The position numbers were made by a program, and so were the translations under genes. From Beroe forskalii (Eukaryota > Ctenophora > Nuda > Beroida > Beroidae): DNA of 64,000 bases. This document shows, piece by piece, positions 23,702 to 35,301 of the stretch. Position 1 is the first letter of the stretch, and each line of letters opens with the position of its first letter. The DNA lies in the NCBI GenBank assembly GCA_011033025.1, contig WFMF01000092.1, positions 62,001-126,000 on the forward strand, in the 5' to 3' direction. The notes beneath the pieces were generated by a model. It was given only the letters and a program-made list of their open reading frames with translations. It did no database searches and had not been told where the DNA came from.

Positions 23702-25904
23702 TAAGGACGAATCAACATCCATCATAGTCATAAAAGTAGTAAATAGATGAAAAACTAAGTGAAATAATTAAAAAATTAATGTTCGAGTAGCACTGGCAGC
23801 AATTTAAATTCAATATTTGTAGTTAGATAACATTTGGTTTTCAGCAGCTATGGGGAATGCAATGGAACAGTTTATCCTTTTATAGTCTCACGAGAACATG
23901 AATTACTGCCATATTGTGTCAGTTGATTTGAACAACACCGAATCCATTGACCTGGGGCTATGGCCCACAACTAAATGAGGTCCCCTCACCAACTACGTAA
24001 TCAATTTCTGACAAATTTCCAGCTCCATCCTTTTGATAATTTATTGATTCGTAACATCCGAACCATCCTTATTCCCTGCTGCTTGTCCTACCATCATGAT
24101 TCATGCTGACAATTGGTTTCACTGGTCAGAGCTACTCATACGACTTTATGAACAGCCTTCCTTCGAATGATCGGGTGGAATTTGAAAAAGCTCATAATTT
24201 TACAATGATAACAGACCATCCGAAAGTTACCTATCAACAGTATGAACTATTTCAAATGTTTAACAATTAACGTTACTATAAATTGCAGTTTCATAAACCT
24301 TTCTCTTTATTACGTCTTATTAACTTAAGTGGGTTTAATTTGATATATAATTATTCATATTGTTTGTAATTGATCAGTTATCACATGTCATAATCCTGAT
24401 TCATACATAATATTTACTATTGTTCAGACTCTGGGACAAAAGCAGATCAGACCAATTTAATAAATTTTTGTAGATTCCATGGGTTTTTAACGTTTCTTTG
24501 TGCTTTTATGTAAAATTTTTAATGATCAGATCAAATTGAAATATTTGCTGTTATATTATATTATGATTGTTAAGATGTAAATAAAATTATTTATTTAGCT
24601 GTTAATAATATTTTGTAGGTTACATGGTATTCGCTATATTTAAGTGAAAGTGTCATTTCATATCAGATTGATCCTTACCAACGAACATCCGCCAAGAGCA
24701 GTAGAGCTACCTCATAAGACTAAGAGCATTGTTCAACTTCAACCGCCGTTTTGACTTTCGAGACTCTCCAGAAAATAGCACGGCAATTGTAGCTCAAGCT
24801 AGGTGCCAGATAAGGTTTCAGTTTTGATTCGGAAAGATGCTTTCGCTTGATCAATAATATTATTTGTTTAATTAAATATTTGTTGCCAAATTTTCAGGTG
24901 TTTGTCTCCCATATAGCACTGGCTGAGTGACGTCACGGACCTAAACCCAAATCTTTTTGCAAGCCTAAACCTAAGCTGAAGCATGATCCTATTCCGGAAC
25001 TTTTACCCTTAAAGTTGCTCTAAAAATGAAAAAAACCTTGGTTAGGCCTAGGGGAACCCCCTGATTAGGCCTAGGGGAACCTTTTAAGACAAAGTAAACA
25101 AAATCCACTATCCAGGCCTAACCATTACTACCAGTACCCTAACCATTTACCCTAACCTTAAAAGCTCTAGCTGCCCAGAGGCTAACAGTGACGTATTTAC
25201 CTAATGATCAGGAATACTTTCTTGTTATATATGGGAGACTTGACTGTTTTCTTACCAAACACAAACATCTGTTATTGTTGGAGTTAGAATGAAATGAAAT
25301 AACCGACCCTTATTTTAGCCATCAAATATTAGTTAATAGTTATCAAATATTGATGTTAAAAAGCTGATTCTCTTATCGTAATTAAATCATTATGTAATGT
25401 AGGTAGTAGGTGCTAGGTAGGTTCAGGACTCAAAGACTTTATTATGTGACCTTAAAATTAAAGTGATATGAGATTCTTATTTCTAGCTTTAGTGCTCAGT
25501 ACTTCAGTATTTCTTCAGTTAACTTTAATAAGAGTTTAAGATACATGGAAATGAAGATCATACCAATTAGCATTATTAAGTCAGCAATGACATGATCAAT
25601 TTAAAAGTGATAAAATTTGTCCACCGTAGTCAAATCATGATCATGATCATATTGTTTCTGATTCAGTATAATTGTACTCGTACCTGATAAGAGCAAATAT
25701 TACAATTATTATTCCATTAAAGGAAGATTTAAAGGCTCGGATATCAGTAACACGTTTATTCGTCTAGAATATGCACTATTTGTTAGCCAATATTTAGTTT
25801 ACATCTACAATAAATATTGATGAAACAATCGATTTTATTTTGTAACAGAACGCGATGGTTTCACTTTGGTTTGTTGATTAGCGTAATACTAATTGGATCC
25901 AGAT
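23702..25904. other. Intergenic AT-rich sequence, no gene seen
   Basis: No ORF or exon is convincing. Around 25040-25160 there are short direct repeats about GGCCTAGGGGAACC and several CCCTAACC-like words. Confidence 0.4.
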
Positions 25905-27245
25905 TAAACCGGCGCTTGGCAGCCGCTTATGAGTCCTTGTTTGGCGCTAATCACCGCTTGGTAGGCGCTTATCAGGGCTTGATGGTCACTTACCAGTGCT
26001 TACGGCTTTATGGTTGGCGCTAATGAGCGCTTGGTTGGCGTTAATAAGTGCTTGGAAGGGGCTGATCAGTGTTTGACAGGCGCTAATCAGCGCTGGGTAG
26101 GCGCTAGTCAGCGCTTGGCAGGCGCTAATCAGCGTTTGATAGGCGCTTATCAGTGCTTTAAAGGCACTAATCAGCGCTTGGTAGGTGCTAATCAGCGCTC
26201 GCTAGGCCCTATTTCCCTAATCAGCGCTGATTAGCGTCTCTCAAGCGCTGATTAGCGCCTCTCAAGCGCTGATTAGCACCTCTCAAGCTCTGATTAGCGC
26301 CTCTCAAGCGCTGATTAGCGCCTCTCAAGCGCTGATTAGTGCCTCTCAAGCGCTTGGCAGCAGGCAGGCGCTTATCAGCGCTCGGCAGGCGCTGATTAGC
26401 GCCTCAAGCGCTTATCAGCGCTGGCGCTGATTAGCGCTTGATCAGCGCTGAATCAGCGCCTCAGCGCTGATTGGCGCTAATCAGCGCTTGATCGGCGCTC
26501 AAGCGAATCAGCGCCTTGGCAGGCAGCTAAATAGGCACAGCGTTTTGCAGTCGCTAATCAGCATCTGGTAGGCGCTAATCAGCGCTTGGCAGGTGCAATC
26601 AGCACTTGGCAGGCGGAAATCAGCGCTTGGCAGGCGCTAATCAGCGCTGGGTAGGCGCTAGTCAGCGCTGGGCAGGCGCTAATCAGCGTTTGATAGGCGC
26701 TTATCAGTGCTTTAAAGGCACTAATCAGCGCTTGGTAGGTGCTAATCAGCGCTCGCTAGGCCCTAATCAGCGCTTCATAGGCCCTTATCAGCGTTTTGCA
26801 GGCGCTAATCAGCGCTTTGCAGGCCCTAATCAGCGCCTGGTAGGCGCTAATCAGCGCTTGGTAGGCGCCTAATCAGCGCTGATAGGCGCTAATCAGCGTT
26901 GATTAGCGCCTCAGCGCTAATTAGCGCCTCAGCGCTGATTAGGCGCTAATCAGCGCTTGGCAAGCGCTAATCAGCGCTTGGTAGGCGCTAATCAGCGCTT
27001 GGTAGGCGCTAATCAGCGCTTGGCAGGCGCTAATCAGCGCTTGGTAGGCGCTAATCAGCGCTTGGTAGGCGCTAATCAGCGCTTGAGAGGCGCTAATCAG
27101 CGCTTGATAGGCACTAAGAGGCGCTTGGCAGGCGCTTTGCTGTCGCTAATCAGCGTCTGGTAGGCGCTAATCAGCGCTTGGCAGGTGCAATCAGCACTTG
27201 GCAGGCGGAAATCAACACAGGGCAGGCGCTAAATCAGCGCTTGGA
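25905..27245 (+). repeat. 21-bp satellite array with strand flips and internal duplications
   Basis: The unit is 21 bp with core GCGCTAATCAGCGCTTGG. GCGCT and AGCGC within each unit are complementary, so each unit can form a small hairpin. Orientation flips to the reverse complement at about 26222-26470 and again at about 26895-26945. A block at 26064-26214 is repeated nearly exactly at 26627-26780, and one at 26552-26630 recurs at 27134-27215, so the array also grew by block duplication. A few units recur at 27470-27530 after a unique insert. Because the unit is seven codons, frames stay open (a GANQRLV heptad), but I do not regard this as a protein. Confidence 0.9.
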
Positions 27246-27530
27246 GTCTGGATAATTCGAATATAGGGGGAGGGAGAATTCTGGCCAATTGGGACGTTTG
27301 TGGACATGGGGGGGGGAGGGGGGTGGGAGGTCTGCACAAATGCAAACCTTAGCAGCTTAAGGAAATTTGATCGATTTGACGGTACGGTTAATTTCACAGC
27401 TAAGTCGTAAAATTTCGGGCCTAAAATTATGATCCTTGGCAAAAAACGACGTCCTGGGGAGGAGGATTTCTGGCGCTAATCAGCGCTTGGGAGGCTCTTA
27501 AGTCTTATCAGCGCTTGGAAGGCTCTAAGG

Positions 27531-28922
27531 TCCAGTCAGACTCAGCGTCCTTTATGGATTGCCCCTAAACACATCTAGCCCTTTGTGGGTTAGAATCAGG
27601 ATTTTAGGGTCAGGATATTTTTAGGGTTCTCATGTGTCAGGATAGTTAACCTATTTTCAAACAAATAAAACTAGCATTTTAAAACAACTGGATGAATTTA
27701 ACTCTAGTTATAACAATGAATTGTCGCCAGATGGAGTTAAGGGAAAGAGCAACGCTGGTTCTTCAAAACTGACAAATGTTTTTTAACATCATAAAAACTA
27801 TTATTTCGAATTAATTAACAGCTTTCGATAAATTGATTTACTATATAAGCAACTACATAAGAAATTGATTTACCGTACCCGAAATTCTTGTACAGTAAAT
27901 CAATTGCTTACCAAAATTTTCTAGAAGAAAATTCAGGTAGGTTCCGTACATTGCAATTTGTTGAATTCAGATACAGTTTCTGAGCTAAATAGCTAATTTC
28001 ATTAGCTTCTCCACGAAACCGATGACTTTCGATTTAGAATATTACCTCCCATAACTAATGATTAATGACTCAAAATGCTAAAATGGATGTATAATTGTAA
28101 CTTGAGAACATTCACTTGCTACACATCTTGATCTATCATGCATTCAGCACATATTATGACCTTATGACAATCATTCATGGCCATAGAAATAGAATTTTAT
28201 CACTGAAAAACTTGACAGATAGAGATGGAAATGCAACGAAACATTCAGAATAATAAACTAAAATCATAAGTTTGACTTGCTTTTTATAGCTCATCGATGC
28301 AGCTTTTTCCATAGCACATAATTTTTACATTAAATAGTATAATAAACAAAATGATAATCTTTGGCAATAAAACTTTGGAACTTGAAAAGTACCCCACTGT
28401 GTTGTTTTTACAACTTTATAGTCCAGTTTTTACAAGTTTGTAGTCCAGTCAGCCCTGGTTAAGTTCTACAGTCCTCAAAATGTGGATGGTATTTCTACAG
28501 TCTTCACTTCAGTGATAAACTAATGTCATCAACTCATTATAATGGCACACAGAATCCTTTCCGTCCGCATCTCACCGCCAGATCCCATTTCAGTAGTAGT
28601 TCAGTAGCCCAGGAGTAGCCCTGCTCGGTTATTCGGCTTAATAAATCACACTTTTGAGGGGCACCTACATTTTCGTTTCAGAGGCGTTTTAGTAAGGAAT
28701 TTTAAAGAATAACATGAGATATGATGAGGATTCTCATTTACTTTTCAAAGTAAAGGTAAAAGGTAGCTACATTATTTGAAATTCATCTGGGTACATGGGG
28801 AATGTTTATAAAATGAATTTAAGTTATGAAATTTTCAACTATTTACAATTTTTAAGGAAATATTGGACATTTTACTAAATTATCTGGTACAAATAAGCAA
28901 TAAAATTCAGCTACATAAATTT
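27531..28922. other. Intergenic, downstream of LRRC51; no gene seen
   Basis: AT-rich sequence that should hold the LRRC51 3' UTR on the minus strand. I see no other gene or repeat array. Confidence 0.4.
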
Positions 28923-31900
28923 TCAGTCCTCGGTTTTTGCCACTTTCTTACTCATTTTCATCTTCTTACTGCAAAGGGTCTTCCAGTTCTCAGCATCTCT
29001 TCGGTCTTGTTTGGTGACAGAGCTGAAATCGAGCTGCTTCAAGCAGGGCAAAGTCCCGAGGACAAACTGGCGATACCCCTCCAAAGCTTCCAACGGGTTC
29101 CCTGAAAACAAAGGTGGTGAATTAGCCGTACAAACATCTAAAATGTGGGGTTTGTTTGGGATAAACAGAAAATAACTGCACTTAAAAACGAAAATAGAAA
29201 AGCAATAAGCATAGAAACCCTCAAGAGTTTTGGCCACTTTTCGCCATATTTCTCATTTCAAACGCGTCTAAAACTCTTTGAGGATCACAGAAATGAAACG
29301 TTGAATTAAAACTTATCTGATTTCATGAATCGGATCGTTGAATAAGAGTCGCATGATTACAATTACAATTGTTAGTACCTACTCACTTTATTTGATTATC
29401 ATAAGTAACTTGCGTAGATTGATAGCTCCTCATAGATATAAAATTAAAATCGTCTTCTTTCCCATGTAAGGTTAGAGTTCGAAGGTTGGGCAAGGCTGAC
29501 AGTCGTTTAATCTCGTTGAGGGACATCAACTGGTTGCCATGTAGATACAGCGTTGTAAGGCTCTTAAATTCCAGCAAAGTCTGAAATACGCACTCGATTT
29601 AGGGCCAAAAAGGGCAATATTTTGAACTTGTGTGGATTTTATTGATTCACATTATCGTCAGTTAATTGCATAGTTTAATTATCTCATCAATTAATTTGTA
29701 TGCAAGAATAGAAAATGTCAAAACAAACGCGCGTTTTTGAAGAAAAAAGGACGCGCGCTGTTACACTGATGAGTGGCCATGAAAATTTCTAACAGACAAA
29801 ACGCGTCGCGGCATCCAAATATAAAACTGCCGATGTGTGACCGATTCGCTTACATTCACTTGAAATGGCAATTTAGGGAATTTCAAAATATCAACACGCC
29901 ACTGAGGTCTGAGGACACTCAGCTGGAGGTCAATTTTGACAGAGGTTATTTCAGTTTTGTAAAATGTTTTGCAGTCAACATGGACCATGGTGAAAATCGC
30001 CAATTTGGCGGTTATAACCGACTTTCCTGATTCAGGACGGATATTAAGTATCTGAGATTGACTAGTCATTGTGAAGTGCAGTGCGCCGGGTACTTGTGAG
30101 GAAAGTATTTGAGTTACGACTTACGTGCAGACCAAATAATTTTCTGAAGGAGCAATCTGAAATTAGGAAAATCACCATGGCAACGCTGAGCCACTATATC
30201 CCTGTCACATGCTCATTTCCAACTGCCCGCTTTGCTATTTGCTCAAAACTAATAAACTTTGCTAATCGTTTGAACGTTTTGTTGAAAATGAAGATGTCAA
30301 AGACTTTGAAGAAAATGAAGAAATGTTTCAGGAGTAAGAAGAGTGATCGTGTCTATGTCTATGATGAGGAGGTGGAAGCGTATAGGAGGTCTAAGTTTGC
30401 GAGGTTCTACGGGGCGTTGGGGTTCATGCATGTGCCGCGGAGAGAGAAGTATCAGCCTGAGGTTAGGGAGTCTCCACTCCCACTCCCCTCCCGCAGCAAC
30501 AGTGTGGAGGGGGAGGAGTGGGAGGTGGAGGGGGTGGAAGTCCTCACTCTCGAGGGGGACTTGCCACCCCGAACAGAGGAGGGGGAGCAGTGGGATCCCC
30601 TCCCTGTCATAATAGCATGGGAGCACCCAGAAGAACAGATGCCTGTTTTTCTGGACTTTCACTATTTTGACAGGGGTTACTAGTTAGGTTTAGGCTTAGT
30701 TTCATTAGTTTTCATGTTCAAATCAACTTCACAAATTCAGATATTTATGACGACCACACGTGGTCTGATGTCGTTTGAATTTGTTTGGGTTGATTTGAAC
30801 CTGTGCATATTTTTCATGATTATCTAGTTTTATAGTTTTTGTACATAGTTCGACTTGACTGGAACGAAATACAAACATTTATGACGACCAATTGGTCTGA
30901 TGTCGTTTGGTTTTGTTCGAGAAAAGTTGAACTTTTATGCATTAGGTATTTCATATCGTAGTTAGATATCCGTAAACTCTGTTCAACTTGACTCGATCAA
31001 AATTCAAATATTTATGACGACCTAAAGGTCTGATGTCGTTTGATTTTGTGAGAGAAAAGTTGAACCTGGCATATCAATTTGATTGTATACGTTCTTACTA
31101 ACCATACTTTACAGCATACTGGTAAGTATTAACCATAGTTTCAGGGTACTGATGTCCCACTTCAGGTAACCAACTTGCAAGACTCTCATCAGGTAACAAC
31201 ATTTAGTTTTTCAGAATTTTGACATATTTTTCTGTAATATTCTAGTCAAGTGATCAATTTAATTGCAGGAATGTCATTGAATCGTTTTATAATATAAAGT
31301 TCTTCATTATCAACTCTTGACTTATACCAGTTTCATTTCAGGAGTCTACAAGATCCAGACGACCAGCGACACTCAGAGTTTACAAGACGACGAAGAAAGG
31401 AAGAAGAAAGAAGACATCGATTTCAATTTATCAATCATTTCCATCAATTTTTCTGATCACATAAAGCATCACTTTTTAAGAATTTCTAAGGCCATTTCAT
31501 GAACGACTATCACTGTGTTCTGAACATTTGTCAGGGGGTAATCTGATGAAAGGGGTAAAGTTGACAAGGGCAGGGGTCAGTGGGTATTCGAAAAGGTCGG
31601 TTCTGCGCTAACAAGAATCACTTTCGGTTATTAGGACAGGGCTCAGTGGGTCTCTCGATAGGGTCGATTCTGCGCTGATAGGGCAATATTACGTATCCAG
31701 GATTTGAGATGAAGGCATGTAAAATATTTTCAGAGAAGGTTTGCAGATTTCGACAGTTGAATGGCAAGTTAGACCTAATAAGCTATGATAAGAAATTTTC
31801 TTAAGTTGGTGACTATGTAAGGAACTTTTTCAGGGTATGCAACGCATAGTCTGCATACCCTCTGGTTTCGTCACAGAGGCTTCGACTAGAGAACTGACAA

Positions 31901-34760
31901 CTGCATGCGTCGGCACGTCGTCAATTTCTAAGAACAAGATAAGACCAGAGGAAAGGAATCGTGAAGCGTCTGAATGTGAGAATAAGACGGGCGATCCTAG
32001 CGCGAGTGCAAGGGGCCGCAAATTGAAAGAAAAACTGGTGGGGAATATGGAAATTTTCTAAAGCCATAGAGTTGCAAGCATAATATCCAACACAGGCGAA
32101 ATTTTTGAAGATATTAGATTTTTCATTGGAATTTTTAGGCATTTTCAAGGAATCTACCAAAAAACTGAGGGAAAATGTCCTCCCTGCCCCCAAGGAATTA
32201 CAGGCCTGCCAGTGCAGTATACCACCGAAAGAAAGAATTTGGAGCCCAACAAGCCATTTTGAAATTTTCGATTTGGTGACCTAAAACACAGCCGTTTATT
32301 ATTAGTGTGCGTGTTATGAACCAATACTTATACCCCCACAGCTTTAGCGAACGTGGCATATAGTGTCGGGAAGGACCAACAATAAACCCTGAAAATAGCG
32401 TCATTACCAGGGGAGTTGTAACTTATTGATTGCCTACTTGCACAATGGAGATAAATCGTGAAATTGCCACAAAACGTGCATAAACATGCAACACATTGCA
32501 CAATAAAGCAATAAGATCCAATTAATCGAAAGTTTTGAAAGGCTTCAATAAAAGAACAGATGGGTATTCTTAGTCGATGCAATGCTTCCTGAAGGATGTA
32601 AATAAATAGAACTGCCCATTATTGCTATCATCAAAAGAAAAAGAATATCAATGCTTACAAACAGAGAGGTAGTTTGGAAGCTTAGCCGGATAAAGCCACA
32701 AACTGAGCCGAAACCCGGAATTTTTTGTAGAATGTAGAGTGATAGAAAATGTGGTGGAATGAACTTGGATCTTTTTTAAAGTCCATCCGACCTTAAGTTT
32801 TTCTAAAAAACGTCTCAAATAGTCGGAAAATTTAAATTTTAAGTGCAAATGCTGAAATTCTTCCTCATAAAGGGTCAAAATGGGCCGTCAAAATGTCTCA
32901 TTTAGGTCTTGAAAGAAAAAAAGGGTGATTTCGGGGTTTTAACGTCACTAATGTCTCACTAGATCTTGCAGGAATAACCTGGAAATGTTTTAATAAAGTA
33001 ATAACTACTCACATCGTCGAGAATGTGGATGTCGTTGAACGAGAAGTCGAGCCAACTGATAGCCACAGGGTTGACAACCAGTGCTGTCATGGTTGTCATG
33101 AGGTCGTGTAGCTCGTGGATTGCGTTGTTGTTGTACCTCACAGCTGTCACCTCTTCCGTGTACCCCTCCTGAGGTGTGGAATCCTGCTCCCCCTTATTAA
33201 ACAGGGTATTATCACGTTTATAAACTTATAAACGTGCATTATAAACCTCCCCTGCTCCCCCTTATTTACGGGTATTATCAACCTCCCCTGCTCCCCCTTA
33301 TTTACGGGTATTATCAACCTCCCCTGCTCCCCCTTATTTGCGGGTATTATCAACCTCCCCTGCTCCCCCTTATTTACGGGTATTATCACGTTTATAAACT
33401 TATAAACGTGCATTATAAACCTCCCCTGCTCCCCCTTATTTACGGGTATTATCAACCTCCCCTGCTCCCCCTTATTTACGGGTATTATCAACCTCCCCTG
33501 CTCCCCTTATTTTATATCAACCTCCCCTGCTCCCCCTTATTTACGGGTATTATCACGTTTATAAACTTATAAACGTGCATTATAAACCTCCCCTGCTCCC
33601 CCTTATTTACGGGTATTATCAACCTCCCCTGCTCCCCCTTATTTACGGGTATTATCAACCTCCCCTGCTCCCCCTTATTTACGGGTATTATCACGTTTAT
33701 AAACTTATAAACGTGCATTATAAACCTCCCGTCGCAAAAATTACAGTGTAATAATCATTGATATATAGATATATCACAGTAGAAAATTACAGTAGAAAAT
33801 CTTAGTATCAAATTTGCTTATATGAAGAAGCACTCGAAAATGGGCTTCGGTTTTAATTAACAGCTATGTACCTACCTATACAGTATACAGTAGTTTTCAA
33901 TGGGTGATATATCGATAATTTTATCCACGAGAGGGTAATAATATACGTCGGCCAGCCACAACTCCTCTTTTGGACTAAAATAACCGGAATTCATTACAAT
34001 TTCCAGGATTCACCTAAATTTGGTCAAAATGTGACAAACATGATGTTACTTAGCTGATGGAGTTTACCTTCAGTTTAGTTCCTTTCCTTGGCTCCTCCTC
34101 TAGAGAATCTGTGAGGGATTTAAATCAGTAAATTACTAAATAACCTCAAAGAAACATCATTGAATATCAAAGAAACATCATAGAAGTACTGAAGTAAAGA
34201 AATATTTCCGATGTTTCAACTTCAAACAGTCGACCGTCAAGTTCATTCTTGTAGCATTTCAAAACTAATTCGAGCGGTTTTCGAAAGCTTTTTCGTCATA
34301 TCAACGTATGGCTGTATGACATGCAGTAAATCATTCATTTTGAATGAGTTACTTGTCAAAAAGTCAAATGCTACAATACAAGCTGGTATTTTGTAACACC
34401 TTATGAGCTTTATCAATGGCATGTCGAAATTAAAATGCGTTATTAGCAAGGTTTGATGTTTGCAGGATACACCGATACAAGGTCCCATTGCTGTCATTGC
34501 AGATTTTAGGGCCTTTAAAAAAGTAAATGATGAGAAACTGGGATGTAACATAAGAAAATATCTTATTTCTGAAAATTAAGAACTCCGAAAATTAAAAAAT
34601 ATTCTGCTTACTTTTAATTTCATCTGGTTTAGATAATTCAGTTTTCGAATGTCATAATGCGTATTCAGGGTCTGAGAATTACCCTACCTGTGAGTGTGGC
34701 AATGTTTTTGAAGGAGAAGTCCAATGGTGGAGCAACGTTGTTGAGAGTTTTTATTGACAT
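28923..34760 (-). CDS. LRRC51: Leucine-rich repeat-containing protein 51, five coding exons
   Basis: Exons on the minus strand: 34760-34688, 34108-34068, 33168-33013, 29580-29463 and 29101-28923, giving 188 codons, close to the 192-residue human protein. Hallmarks in order: APPLDFSFKNI at the N-terminus (human PPLDYSFRSI), EEEPRKGTKL, AISWLDFSFNDI (first repeat, human AWIDLSFNDL), LTTLYLHGNQL, LRTLTLHGNP, EGYRQFVLGTL and LDFSSVTKQDR. Phases 1, 0, 0 and 1 all match. The exon 4 donor reads GG where GT is expected (29462-29461), with the remaining context AAAG normal. An acceptor lies 6 nt before the ATG (AG at 34768-34767), so an upstream exon or trans-splicing is likely. In vertebrates LRRC51 is a small LRR protein linked to the LRTOMT locus; its function is poorly known. 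Intron 3 (3.4 kb) hosts an antisense ORF and hairpin cluster. Confidence 0.9.
30177..30683 (+). CDS. Orphan ORF, 168 codons, nested in LRRC51 intron 3 on the opposite strand
   Basis: ATG 30177 is the first in its frame and has a strong context (ACCATGG). The product has a short hydrophobic N-terminal part, a lysine-rich basic block (SKTLKKMKKCFRSKK, from about residue 40), then FYGALGFMHVPRREKYQPEV, then a proline- and glutamate-rich acidic C-terminal half ending in FLDFHYFDRGY. No known domain is recognised. The stop lies 33 nt before the first of three hairpins, so one plus-strand transcript may carry both. A splice-acceptor-like TTTCATTTCAG ends at 31341, which may start a further exon (31342 onward). 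A divergent 103-codon frame (30069-29761) begins about 100 nt away on the other strand and is unrecognised. Coding status rests on length, composition and start context only. Confidence 0.4.
   Translation: MATLSHYIPVTCSFPTARFAICSKLINFANRLNVLLKMKMSKTLKKMKKCFRSKKSDRVYVYDEEVEAYRRSKFARFYGALGFMHVPRREKYQPEVRESPLPLPSRSNSVEGEEWEVEGVEVLTLEGDLPPRTEEGEQWDPLPVIIAWEHPEEQMPVFLDFHYFDRGY
30716..30800 (+). ncRNA. Candidate microRNA-like precursor hairpin 1 (85 nt)
   Basis: The basal stem GTTCAAATCAAC pairs perfectly with the last 12 nt. A second helix ACAAATTCA/TGAATTTGT and an apical helix around GACCACACGTGGTC complete an imperfect hairpin. The 3' arm carries GGTCTGATGTCGTTTG, identical in all three copies. 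It has no similarity to a microRNA I can name. See the cluster finding for the comparison. Confidence 0.5.
30848..30932 (+). ncRNA. Candidate microRNA-like precursor hairpin 2 (85 nt)
   Basis: Same length and architecture as hairpin 1, starting 132 nt after it. The basal stem GTTCGACTT/AAGTTGAAC contains a G:U pair that exists only if the plus strand is transcribed, and GAAA/TTTT adds another. The apical loop differs (GACCAATTGGTC) but stays self-complementary. Confidence 0.5.
30981..31065 (+). ncRNA. Candidate microRNA-like precursor hairpin 3 (85 nt)
   Basis: Starts 133 nt after hairpin 2. The basal stem is GTTCAACTT/AAGTTGAAC, with CAAAAT/ATTTTG in the middle and GACC-TAAA-GGTC at the tip. 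The 3'-arm 16-mer GGTCTGATGTCGTTTG is again unchanged. Confidence 0.5.
31570..31690 (+). repeat. Diverged tandem duplication, about 65-bp period
   Basis: Two units share CAGTGGGT, AGGTCG/GGGTCG and TTCTGCGCT in the same order (31570-31613 and 31634-31683). It lies inside LRRC51 intron 3. No gene is visible in the rest of that intron (31690-33012). Confidence 0.5.
33184..33730. repeat. 36-bp minisatellite with interspersed palindromes in LRRC51 intron 2
   Basis: Units of 36 bp (CCTCCCCTGCTCCCCCTTAT then TTACGGGTATTATCAA) occur in blocks of two to four. Blocks are separated by four copies of a palindrome with 11-bp arms (CACGTTTATAA) and a 2-nt spacer, at 33213-33236, 33387-33410, 33554-33577 and 33692-33715. 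The array stops 15 nt short of the exon 3 acceptor (exon begins 33168 on the minus strand). Frames open through it on both strands are by-products of the 36-bp period. Confidence 0.9.
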
Positions 34761-35301
34761 TCTGACCTGAGAAATTAACAAATTATTCTTTTAAATCCTT
34801 AGATCCTGAAATCACTTAATTTGGTAACGCCAGGTTAGGTTTTTAGTTCTAAGGAATGAGTGTTGAATAAATTACCCATTCATTGTTCCTTGCCCTTCTG
34901 ATAGCATCAATTTCATCAAATTTCATTGAATGTGAGAGAAAATTAAAAACTAGATTAATGTGAAAAATCGTGTTAGAAATAACAGATATATTAATTCAAA
35001 TGAAATTCCATATCCCACTGCAGTCCCACCATACCATAAATCACAAATTAATCTGAAATAAATCCACCATAGCATAACTAATTTTATATTACAAACAGGT
35101 TTGAAATAGAAATAGTTTAAATACTGTACCTAGTTACATCTACAAAACATACATCTGACAAATAATGACGAAAAAATTAATTTGGGATCATGCAGATTGC
35201 AAAGTAAACAATTAACATTATTTGCCTTTAATATTCAGTTCTTACTTCTTAATTTAAAGTCAGTGAACAATCACTGCAAAATTTCACTTATAATTACTCA
35301 C

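Noticed and set aside
25817-27163. Open frames encoding a GANQRLV heptad-repeat protein
   Set aside because: They follow from the 21-bp satellite unit, change strand with the array flips, and have no start context or flanking exons.
33147-33718. Frames encoding IIPVNKGEQGRL and LPLIYGYYQPPL repeat proteins
   Set aside because: They are by-products of a 36-bp intronic minisatellite between LRRC51 exons 2 and 3.
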